Below are positions 45,125 to 52,717 of a DNA stretch of 64,000 nt, piece by piece (within the stretch, counting starts at the first letter, position 1; every line of letters begins with the position of its first letter). The stretch is from assembly GCA_026707665.1 (NCBI GenBank), contig JAPOWK010000037.1, positions 31,088 through 95,087 on the forward strand, written 5' to 3'. A program made the translations under genes and the position numbers. This stretch comes from Chloroflexota bacterium. Lineage in GTDB: Bacteria; Chloroflexota; Anaerolineae; Aggregatilineales; Phototrophicaceae. Under the pieces are notes generated by a model that saw nothing but the letters and a program-made list of their open reading frames with translations, did not search any database and had not been told where the DNA came from.

Positions 45125-46693
45125 CTACCCTCGCAGTGCCCTGCCGGCCGTCGCCCCGGTGTGGCGCCCGTCGTCCAATGTCAGACGACCGTTGACGAGA
45201 ACGTAGTCGATGCCGGCCGCGTATTGGCGTCCATCTTCAAAGGTCGCACGATCGGCAACACGCTCAGGATCGAGCACCACGATGTCCGCCAGAAGGCCGC
45301 GTTTCAGCAAGCCCCGCCTCTGGAGTCCCAGCCGTTGGGCCGGCAGCGATGTCAGCTTGCGGATCGCCTCCTCCCAACTGAGCGCTCGCTGCTCACGCGC
45401 GTAAAGCCGCAGGTAACGAGCGAATGAGCCGAAGGTCCTGGGATGGGGGCTGCGCCCGATAAGCAGACCATCGGTGCAGACCATCGTCGCCGGATGCGTC
45501 ATCACCGCCTTGATATCCTCGGCGGCTTCCGCTTCATTCCCAGCGAAGTTTATAATAGATGCCTCGAACTCCTCCTGGAGGAGCAGATCACAGATGAAAT
45601 CGACCGGTTCCTTACCGGACTCGCGGATCGCGCGGTCGAAGGTCAGGCCCTCCAGCCGCTTATTCGCCTCGCTGCCGACGGCAGAGATGGCGCAGGCTCG
45701 CCAGTCGAAATCCGCCTCCCGGAAATAGGCTGCGATCTGCCGTCTAATCGTCGGCTTGGACAGTCTGGCGGCCATGGCCTCCGGTCCCCCTTCCGCGCTC
45801 CAATCCGGCAGCAGGCGAAAAAGCGGTCCGCTGCCAGCCTGGTAGGGGTAGCAATTCATCGTCACATCAACGCCGTCGCGCCGCGCTTGATCGATAAGCG
45901 CCAGGATCTCCCCCGCCCTGCCCCGATGCCGCGGCGAGCCAATCTTCAGGTGCGAGATCATCACCGGTACCTGCGCTTCGCGGCCGATCCGGATGGCTTC
46001 GCCGAGAGCCTCGAATATCTGATCGAAATAATTCCTCATGTGCGTAACATAGAAACCATTGTATTTCGCCACCGCGCGGCACAACTGAATCAGCTCTTCG
46101 GTGTCGGCGTAAGAATTGGGGGGATAAGAAAGACCGGTTGAAAAACCGACCGCCCCCTCCTCCATCCCACTCTCGATCATTGCCTGCATTACCGCGATCT
46201 CGCTCTCGGAGGGCGATCGCTGCTGCCAACCCAGCGCTCCCAGCCGCAGGACGCAGTGGGGAATGAGGTAGGCGACGTTCACGGCCACCTTGCGGTCAAA
46301 GCGGGAGAGATAATCTCGCACCGAAGCCCAATTCCAGGCGATGTTCGGGTTGCCATAGAGGCCTGATAGATAACGACGCAGTTCCTGGAGGAGCGGGGGC
46401 GAGACCGGCGCGTACGAGAGACCGTCGTTGCCGAGCAACTCTGCCGTGATGCCCTGGCGGATCTTTCCCTCGTGCGCGGGATCAGCGAGCAGCATGATGT
46501 CTGAGAGGGCGTGCATATCCATGAAACCGGGACAGACAATCTTTCCCCGGGCGTCTATGACCCGCGCCCCGCTCGCCGCTGACAGATCGTCGATCGCCTC
46601 GATCCGGTCGCCGCGTATGCCCACATCCCCGTAATACCAGGGGTTGCCGCTGCCATCGATGATACGGCCCTTGCGAATGACAATGTCAAACAT
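45125..46693 (-). CDS. N-acyl-D-amino-acid deacylase homologue with altered metal ligands
   Basis: A 522-residue amidohydrolase of the D-aminoacylase subfamily. VTHMRN and MISHLKIGS (central His residues) and VCTDG (catalytic Asp) are conserved. The first metal motif reads PGFMDMHALSD, so the second His of HxH is Leu, and the usual Cys (GNCG) is Asp in LLGNDGLS. The Asp is seen in many subfamily members, but the missing His is unusual. It may have one metal only or a different substrate, for example an N-acyl-D-amino acid or hydantoin. Overlap-free, with 14 bp to the SelA-like gene and 4 bp to MlrC. Confidence 0.85.
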   Translation of the reverse strand: MFDIVIRKGRIIDGSGNPWYYGDVGIRGDRIEAIDDLSAASGARVIDARGKIVCPGFMDMHALSDIMLLADPAHEGKIRQGITAELLGNDGLSYAPVSPPLLQELRRYLSGLYGNPNIAWNWASVRDYLSRFDRKVAVNVAYLIPHCVLRLGALGWQQRSPSESEIAVMQAMIESGMEEGAVGFSTGLSYPPNSYADTEELIQLCRAVAKYNGFYVTHMRNYFDQIFEALGEAIRIGREAQVPVMISHLKIGSPRHRGRAGEILALIDQARRDGVDVTMNCYPYQAGSGPLFRLLPDWSAEGGPEAMAARLSKPTIRRQIAAYFREADFDWRACAISAVGSEANKRLEGLTFDRAIRESGKEPVDFICDLLLQEEFEASIINFAGNEAEAAEDIKAVMTHPATMVCTDGLLIGRSPHPRTFGSFARYLRLYAREQRALSWEEAIRKLTSLPAQRLGLQRRGLLKRGLLADIVVLDPERVADRATFEDGRQYAAGIDYVLVNGRLTLDDGRHTGATAGRALRG

Positions 46694-46707
46694 TAGGCGC
46701 TGCGCTC

Positions 46708-47889
46708 CTACTCGCCCGGTTCCACGGGCTGGCGCGCGCCGCCTCGACCGGAGAAGATTGACCGCAGGCGTTCGGCGATGATCCCCTCTTGTCCGGCGAG
46801 AAGGGTCGTCGGGTCAATGAGGAGCCCCTTCCCGGCGTACTCTTCCAAGACACGGATGATGGGCGATCCATTCGCCAGGGCATCCAGCACCTCCTGCTTG
46901 GAGAGCCCCGCGCTTCCTTCGTCCCAGGTCAGCCAGGCGCGCGGCACCGGGCGGCCGGTGTAGTCCGGGAAGACTCGGCTCACTTGCAGGCGCTCGATAT
47001 CTGCCAGTCCGTCGACAACCAGGGCTACTTTCTGCTCCCAGCTTGCGATGCGGGCTTGATGATCGAGCCTCACATACCGTTTCAGCGCCGCTACCAGTCC
47101 AACGATTTCTTCTTTTCCGACCTTCATCGGTCGGCCGATGCCGTGGTTCGGGGCGCCATTCAGCGCGCAGGCTGCTATCAGATCCGCCCGGCCACAGATA
47201 AACCCGGTGGGTTGCGGTCCCTGCAGGTCCTTCCCGCCGCTGAAGACGACCAGGTCCGCCCCCATCTCGCTGAACTTTCGCAGATTCTCGACCGGAGGGA
47301 GCTCGTTGGCCGCGTCTACAATGACGGGTACGCCCTTCGCCCGCGCGATGCGCAGGACTTCCGGCAAGGGGAGCGCCGTCTGGGTCACCAGAAACTGAGC
47401 CACCACGTAGACGACGGCCGCAGTTCTCTCATCAAGCGCGCTTTCCAACTGCCAGGGCAATGTCCGGTGGGCGCCGTATCCCACTTCTTTGACCTTCGCC
47501 CCTGCCAGCCGAAACATCCGGTTGTAGTGGTTGCTGTGCGCCTTATGGATGACAATCGTGTTCTTCAAGCCATCGGTATCCGGCAGCTTATGGATCGCTG
47601 CCGGATTGCTCCCGGTCATGCAAGCGGCCGTGGCCAACACCAAGCCCGCCGCCGCGCCCGATGTCACGTAGCCCGCTTCCGCCCCGGTCACATCGGCGAT
47701 GACCTGCCCCGCCCGCTCGTGCAAAGCTGGTATGCTCACGAAAGAGCGCGCCGCTTCCCGCATCGCCTCGGTGACCTCCGCGGGCATGAGTGATCCGCCC
47801 AATTCGGTGAAGTTGCCGGTCGCAACGATGACATCCTGCAATCCAAGTTCCTGATAGATTCCCATCTCGCTTAGCACCTTTCGGCTCAT
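46708..47889 (-). CDS. SelA-like PLP enzyme (aminotransferase superfamily)
   Basis: A 393-residue PLP-dependent protein resembling bacterial SelA and the D-glucosaminate-6-phosphate ammonia-lyase (DgaE) group. YVTSGAAAGLVLA forms the phosphate-binding loop, DAANELPPVENL the pyridine-N Asp region, and FSGGKDLQGPQPTG the Schiff-base Lys. It lacks selenocysteine context, so lyase or racemase activity on an amino acid is inferred. GAGG lies 5-6 nt before the ATG at 47889; an earlier ATG at 47943 would overlap the permease. Leftward operon with D-aminoacylase and MlrC. Confidence 0.82.
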   Translation of the reverse strand: MSRKVLSEMGIYQELGLQDVIVATGNFTELGGSLMPAEVTEAMREAARSFVSIPALHERAGQVIADVTGAEAGYVTSGAAAGLVLATAACMTGSNPAAIHKLPDTDGLKNTIVIHKAHSNHYNRMFRLAGAKVKEVGYGAHRTLPWQLESALDERTAAVVYVVAQFLVTQTALPLPEVLRIARAKGVPVIVDAANELPPVENLRKFSEMGADLVVFSGGKDLQGPQPTGFICGRADLIAACALNGAPNHGIGRPMKVGKEEIVGLVAALKRYVRLDHQARIASWEQKVALVVDGLADIERLQVSRVFPDYTGRPVPRAWLTWDEGSAGLSKQEVLDALANGSPIIRVLEEYAGKGLLIDPTTLLAGQEGIIAERLRSIFSGRGGARQPVEPGE

Positions 47890-47896
47890 ATCGTCC

Positions 47897-48820
47897 TCAC
47901 TCAATGTTCTGGTGGGTAGGATCGAGCAGGTCTCGAATCGCATTGGCCAGGAAGATCAGGCCGAGCACCAAAAGGAAGAGCGCCAAGCCCGGGAAAAACC
48001 CGTACCAGGGGGCGCGAGAGAGAAACTCCCGGCTATCTTCCAGCATGTTGCCCCAGGACGGCCGTGGCGGCTGCGTGCCGAGACCCAGGAAACTCAGTGA
48101 GGCCTCCAGCAGGATGGCCCGCGGGATGGCGGTGGCGATCTGGGCGAGCAATGGCGGAATCGTGTTCGGCAGAATGCTCTTGATGACGATCCGCCCATCG
48201 CTGGCGCCAATGGCGCGCGCCGCCTCGACATATTCCTTCTGCTTTTCGGCGATGACCGCCGCGCGCGCAATACGGGAGAAGTGGGGCATATTCATGATAG
48301 CAATCGCCAGCGCGGAGACGAGCTGCCCCGGACCCAGAACGGCGACCACAGCGATGCCCAGAAAAATGTTGGGGAAGGCCAGCAGTACATCCCAGAGCCG
48401 CATGATAGCCGTATCCGTCATGCCAAGGAGGTAGCCGGCAAGAAGCCCGCTGCCCACCCCGATCAGCGCGGCGACTCCAACGCTGCCGTAGCCCACCAGC
48501 AGAGAGATCCTCCCGCCGTAGAGGACACGGCTGAAGATGTCCCGCCCAAACTGATCGGTTCCGAAAATATAGCGGGCGGACGGCGGCTCAAACTCGTCTC
48601 CCCGGTTCATCTCCAGGGGCGAAAATGCAACCACCAGCGGAGCGAAGAGTGACAGGAGGACTAATACGAGCACCAGGAACAAGCCGAACCGGCCCGACCT
48701 GCTGCGCAATAGCCGCTGCAAAAAGGCGCGTGAAGGATGCCTGGCATTGCCATCGTCCAAAGGGAGAACGGCAGCCTCGCCAGCGGAATAGGCGCTTTCG
48801 ACCTCTTCGGCTGCGCTCAT
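47897..48820 (-). CDS. Peptide ABC permease, DppC/OppC type
   Basis: Inner-membrane permease (307 aa) with FGTDQFGRDIFSRVLYG, six membrane segments and EAA loop (AARAIGASDGRIVIKSILPNT). The first 35 residues are a hydrophilic N-terminal tail before the first helix (RFGLFLVLVLVLLSLFAPLVV). Seven bp separate its stop from the SelA-like ATG. No ATPase gene follows in the operon, unlike at 20744 and 33831. Confidence 0.92.
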   Translation of the reverse strand: MSAAEEVESAYSAGEAAVLPLDDGNARHPSRAFLQRLLRSRSGRFGLFLVLVLVLLSLFAPLVVAFSPLEMNRGDEFEPPSARYIFGTDQFGRDIFSRVLYGGRISLLVGYGSVGVAALIGVGSGLLAGYLLGMTDTAIMRLWDVLLAFPNIFLGIAVVAVLGPGQLVSALAIAIMNMPHFSRIARAAVIAEKQKEYVEAARAIGASDGRIVIKSILPNTIPPLLAQIATAIPRAILLEASLSFLGLGTQPPRPSWGNMLEDSREFLSRAPWYGFFPGLALFLLVLGLIFLANAIRDLLDPTHQNIE

Positions 48821-48826
48821 GCCGCG

Positions 48827-49777
48827 CTACTTCCTCTCCAGCTGGACACGCGGGTCAAGATAGACATACAGGAAATCCGTGACGAGATTCACGAGCACAA
48901 AGACGAGCACGACAAAAAGCAGTGTCGCTTGTACAACAGGGTAATCGCGGTTGTTGACGCCGTCCAGCAGCAGCCGACCCAGCCCAGGCCAAGCGAAGAC
49001 GACCTCGATCACGACCGCTCCACCGAGCAGCCGGCCCACCATGAGCGCCGCGACCGTCACCACCGGTATCAGCGCATTCCTAAGAGCGTGCCGCCTGATG
49101 ACGACCCGCTCCGCCAAGCCCTTCGCACGCGCTGTACGAATATAATCTTGCCGCAAGGTCTCCAATACGGAAAACTTGATGAAGCGCGAGAGGACGCCCG
49201 AATTCGCAATTCCGAGGGTGAGCGCCGGCATCAACAGGAAACGCATACTGCGAAGGGGATCTTCCAGGATACTAAGGTAGCCGGAGGGGGGCAACCAACG
49301 AAGTCGGACGGAAAAGAGCAGGATGAAAAGGATCCCCAGCCAGAAGACGGGAATGCCGAAAGCCGCCGCGCTGTACGCGGAGCAGAAGTGATCCAGTTTC
49401 GAGTTGGGTCGCAGCGCGCCCGGCACCCCGGCCAGCAGGGAAAGCAGGATCGTCACAAGAAAGCCGGCGACCGTCAGGTGCAGGGTCGCCGGCAGCCTCG
49501 CCTGGATTAGCTTGGATACGGGTTGGCCGCTCAGCGCCGACTCCCCGAGATTCCCCTGCAGGATTTCCGCCAGCCAGATGAGGTACTGAACGTGCAGGGG
49601 TTTGTCGAGGCCCAATTTCTTCCGTACGGCTGCGAGCTCTTCCGGGGTCGCGTCGCGTCCAGCCACGAAGTACGATGGGTCGCCCGGGGCCAGGTGCAAC
49701 AGCAAGAAGACCACGATGGATGCAAGGAAGAGAACGGGCAGGAGTTCGATAACCCTTCTCAACAAATAGAGCGTCAC
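48827..49777 (-). CDS. Peptide ABC permease, DppB/OppB type
   Basis: Inner-membrane permease (316 aa): RVIELLPVLFLASIVVFLLLHLAPGDP opening, G-L-D-K-P-L-H-V-Q-Y loop, EAA loop (TARAKGLAERVVIRRHALRNALIPVVTV). It begins 56 bp after the binding-protein stop. With the DppC gene it forms a transporter membrane unit lacking its own ATPase. Confidence 0.92.
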   Translation of the reverse strand: MTLYLLRRVIELLPVLFLASIVVFLLLHLAPGDPSYFVAGRDATPEELAAVRKKLGLDKPLHVQYLIWLAEILQGNLGESALSGQPVSKLIQARLPATLHLTVAGFLVTILLSLLAGVPGALRPNSKLDHFCSAYSAAAFGIPVFWLGILFILLFSVRLRWLPPSGYLSILEDPLRSMRFLLMPALTLGIANSGVLSRFIKFSVLETLRQDYIRTARAKGLAERVVIRRHALRNALIPVVTVAALMVGRLLGGAVVIEVVFAWPGLGRLLLDGVNNRDYPVVQATLLFVVLVFVLVNLVTDFLYVYLDPRVQLERK

Positions 49778-49833
49778 GGGTGACGCTCTTTCAACTGCTC
49801 AACATAGCGCCAGCGGGCCACAGGCTGGGACTC

Positions 49834-51459
49834 TCAGCTCCCAATACTGACCCCCTCTAGAATCGGCATGCTGTCCAGATTTCTTGCGAATCCAGCGACC
49901 GAGTCCTTCATTGCCCACCAGCGCACGACCGGCGTTATCACGAGGATGAACGATTGCTCCAGTTGATACCGGTTCAACTCCTGATAGATCTCCTGCCGCC
50001 GCGCGGAATCCATCTCACTTTGACCCGCCGCGACGAGCCGCCGGTACTCCTCGCTGGTATACCCTGACAAGTTGATGGGCTCGGGTCCCGGACGCCAGAC
50101 GCCAGTCGTCCCGAAGAGCGAGGCCGGGTCTTTCGACGCGCGACCGTAAGTGAATATCGCCCCGTCAAAGTCGAGGTCGAGCGCCCGTGGACGGTACTGC
50201 GCCGGTTCTACCTCGTCGATGTTGAGCGTGATGCCGATCTGCGCCAGGTCGGCCTGGAATACTTGCAGCAGGCGCGCCCCGTCCGGGTTGGTGGTGGCGG
50301 TGAGCACGGTGAACTCAAAGCCATCCGCGTACCCAGCCTCCTCAAGCAGGCTTTTTGCCTTGTCGAGATCGAAAGTGTAATAGCCCTCCAGATCCGGATC
50401 GTAGAGAGGCGATTTGTCGGACTGAGGCTGGATCCACGGGTCGCTGATGTTGAAGAAGACAATGTCAACGATGCGCTGGCGATCGAGGGCGTGCTGGAGC
50501 GCCTGGCGAACGAGCTTGTTGTCGAAGGGCGCTCGTCCCGTATTCAGGGAGAGATCCCAGACGAGGCCGCCGGGGAACCCCCTCGCCACCTTGATGCCAT
50601 CGGCCGCCTCAAGGCGCTCAAACTCGCTGGCCGGCGGGGCCGCGATGACGTCAAGGGTTCCCCCCTCAAGGTTGGCGATCATCGTCGCGGAATCCGGGAT
50701 CGCGCGCACGATGATCTCATCCAGGTGGGGAAAGCCCTCGTTCCAGTAATCCTCGAACTTCTCGAACCGGGCAAAATCGCCGGGCGCCCACTCCGCGAAT
50801 CGGAAGGGACCAGTGCCAACCGGGTTCGAGTTGATCTCCTCTATCGTCTCGCTATTGACAATGAAGAGCAGATCGATCAGGTCAAAGGCAGCCGGCGTTG
50901 GCTCGGCGAAGTGCAAGGAAACGGTCAGGTCGTCCACGACCTCCGCCGACTCGACTGCCCACGCGAGCGTTCTGATGTTGGCGCGTGTATCCGGGTCCTG
51001 GGCGTACTCGAGACTGAATTTGACATCGTCGGCCACGAAGTCGCGCCCGTTATGAAACTTGACACCAGGCCGCAGATTGAAGGTTAGAGTCAAGCCGTCT
51101 TCGCTGAATTCCCAGCTTTCGGCGAGTTCCGGCTGCGGCTCCAGATCGTCATTGTAGCGTGCCAGGACGTTGTAGAGCTGGTTGAACATCGGCCAGTCCG
51201 CCAGGGGAAGAAGGAAGGGATCGAAATACTGGAAATCGCCGAGATGGCCGAAAGTCAGGGTTCCGCCTTCAACCGCTTGCGCGAGCGCCGGGGTTGCCGC
51301 CGCCAACGCGCCGGGTAAGACAGCGCCTCCCGCCGCCATTCCCATGAGTTTCAGGAAAGTACGACGGTTGATACCTTGGACTTGGCTATCCGGTTCTTTT
51401 TTCTGCTGCTTTTCTGATTCAATTGTAGATTTGCTCGGAAAATCTTTGATCGTATTCAC
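49834..51459 (-). CDS. Family-5 ABC solute-binding protein, Tat-exported
   Basis: A 541-residue binding protein with a twin-arginine motif (NRRTFLKLMG) at residues about 31-40 after an unusually long, charged N-terminus (K/E/S-rich), then a hydrophobic stretch and ALAQ cleavage. Body landmarks: SWEFSEDGLTLTFNLRPGVKFHNG, ADDVKFSLEYA, NPVGTGPFRFAEW. The GTG at 51459 follows AGGAG with 6-nt spacing; the ATG at 51510 lacks it. First gene of the leftward ATPase-less operon (through 41415). Confidence 0.88.
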   Translation of the reverse strand: MNTIKDFPSKSTIESEKQQKKEPDSQVQGINRRTFLKLMGMAAGGAVLPGALAAATPALAQAVEGGTLTFGHLGDFQYFDPFLLPLADWPMFNQLYNVLARYNDDLEPQPELAESWEFSEDGLTLTFNLRPGVKFHNGRDFVADDVKFSLEYAQDPDTRANIRTLAWAVESAEVVDDLTVSLHFAEPTPAAFDLIDLLFIVNSETIEEINSNPVGTGPFRFAEWAPGDFARFEKFEDYWNEGFPHLDEIIVRAIPDSATMIANLEGGTLDVIAAPPASEFERLEAADGIKVARGFPGGLVWDLSLNTGRAPFDNKLVRQALQHALDRQRIVDIVFFNISDPWIQPQSDKSPLYDPDLEGYYTFDLDKAKSLLEEAGYADGFEFTVLTATTNPDGARLLQVFQADLAQIGITLNIDEVEPAQYRPRALDLDFDGAIFTYGRASKDPASLFGTTGVWRPGPEPINLSGYTSEEYRRLVAAGQSEMDSARRQEIYQELNRYQLEQSFILVITPVVRWWAMKDSVAGFARNLDSMPILEGVSIGS

Positions 51460-51853
51460 TTCTAGCTCCTTTTTAGATCTGTTCGTAATTTGTGCATTTT
51501 TGCTTTGCAAGCGATTGTATCCCGTGCTCTAAAGATTGCAAATTTCCGCCGGCAGCAGGCGACGGTCTCCTTCACGCGGCGCCGGTCTTGACAGGCTGAC
51601 GCCAGTTCCACTTGCTTGGCAAAATCCTAAAATCGGGACGGCCGATGCAACTATGAATTTCCGGCCGGGCTGGACAAGTCAGCAGCAACATCATCCGTGG
51701 CGCGCACGCGCGGACTAGCGCAATCGGCAATGCCTGCCGGCCAATTGGGTTCGCCCGCTGAACAATCATAGTCATCGTTAGATCAATCGCTGATGACGGC
51801 ACATTCACCAGCCTCGGCAAAGACATCCTCTCAAGTCAGTCAGTTTCACGACC

Positions 51854-51882
51854 TTGACAATCCGAAGCGCCGCGACTACAAT
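51854..51882 (+). promoter_or_regulatory. Sigma70-type promoter for the uronate-type operon
   Basis: TTGACA (51854-51859), 17-nt spacer, TACAAT (51877-51882). It precedes the SDR gene at 51934. No gene is seen in 51511-51933 besides regulatory sites. Confidence 0.75.
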
Positions 51883-51905
51883 GGGTACGATAATGATAAA
51901 CTCGG

Positions 51906-51920
51906 TTTGATATTATCAAA
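51906..51920 (+). promoter_or_regulatory. Operator palindrome TTTGATA-T-TATCAAA
   Basis: A perfect 7+7 bp inverted repeat with one central base, about 18-32 bp downstream of the predicted transcription start. Position fits a repressor site in the leader. IclR, GntR or LacI regulator is not fixed by this; the IclR gene at 61194-62012 is the nearest candidate. Confidence 0.6.
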
Positions 51921-51933
51921 CAGGAAATCAGGC

Positions 51934-52695
51934 ATGCAGATCAATCTTGAAGGCAAATCGGCATTGATCACGGGCGGAAACGTTGGCATTGGCGCCGGCA
52001 TCGCCACGGCGCTCGCGAAATGCGGCGCGCAAGTGAGTATTACCTACTTATCCCACAAAATCGAAGCGCGTGAAACGGTAAAATCCTTGCAGAGGCTTGG
52101 CTGCGAAGCGGCATCGTTTCATCTGGACGCCACCGACAGCAGTCAAGTGAACCAGGTCGTTTCGCAAGCCGCAGAAATAATGAACAGCCGCATCGACATA
52201 TTGGTGAACAACGCGGGACATCTCGTGGAGCGAGTGCCAGCGGAGAGCATATCCGACGATCATTGGCATCGAGTCATTGATGTAAACCTCTCAAGCGCCT
52301 TTTACTGTACGCGGGCGACGCTGAAACACATGCCTGACGGCGGGCGCATCGTGAATATGTCTTCCTTGGCTGCGCGCAACGGCGGTGGCAACGGCACCTT
52401 GCCCTACGCGGCTTCGAAGGCTGGGGTCATCGGGTTGACACGCGGCCTCGCCAAGGAACTCGCGCCGAGGAAGATCACCGTAAACGCGCTCGCCCCGGGC
52501 TTCATCGTCGACACGCCCTTTCACGAGACCTTCACCGGTTTCGAGAATTATCAGGGTATCATCAACGGGATTCCCCTCGGCGAAGCGGGTATGCCGGCCG
52601 ATGTGGCTGGGGCGGTCTTGTATTTCATATCCGATCTTGGCCGCTGGGTAACCGGTCAGGTGGCGGAGATTAACGGTGGCGCCTGGTTCGTTTAG
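51934..52695 (+). CDS. Short-chain dehydrogenase (KduD-like candidate)
   Basis: A 253-residue NAD(P)-dependent SDR. TGGNVGIG (nucleotide-binding), NNAG, catalytic Ser and YAASK are present, and PGFIVDTPF follows. The longer upstream frame starts at 51793; ATG 51934 follows AGGA (51922-51925) with 8-nt spacing and agrees with SDR N-termini. Directly before heparinase II/III and GH88, it suits 2-dehydro-3-deoxy-D-gluconate-type oxidoreduction (KduD) in uronate catabolism, but the specific substrate cannot be read from sequence. Classical SDR fold size (about 250) fits. Confidence 0.87.
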   Translation: MQINLEGKSALITGGNVGIGAGIATALAKCGAQVSITYLSHKIEARETVKSLQRLGCEAASFHLDATDSSQVNQVVSQAAEIMNSRIDILVNNAGHLVERVPAESISDDHWHRVIDVNLSSAFYCTRATLKHMPDGGRIVNMSSLAARNGGGNGTLPYAASKAGVIGLTRGLAKELAPRKITVNALAPGFIVDTPFHETFTGFENYQGIINGIPLGEAGMPADVAGAVLYFISDLGRWVTGQVAEINGGAWFV

Positions 52696-52717
52696 CCGAG
52701 CCGGAAAGATCAGCACC

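Noticed and set aside
46789..47793. A long rightward open frame across the SelA-like gene
   Set aside because: Opposite a gene with PLP-site motifs in sense; no signal of own function.
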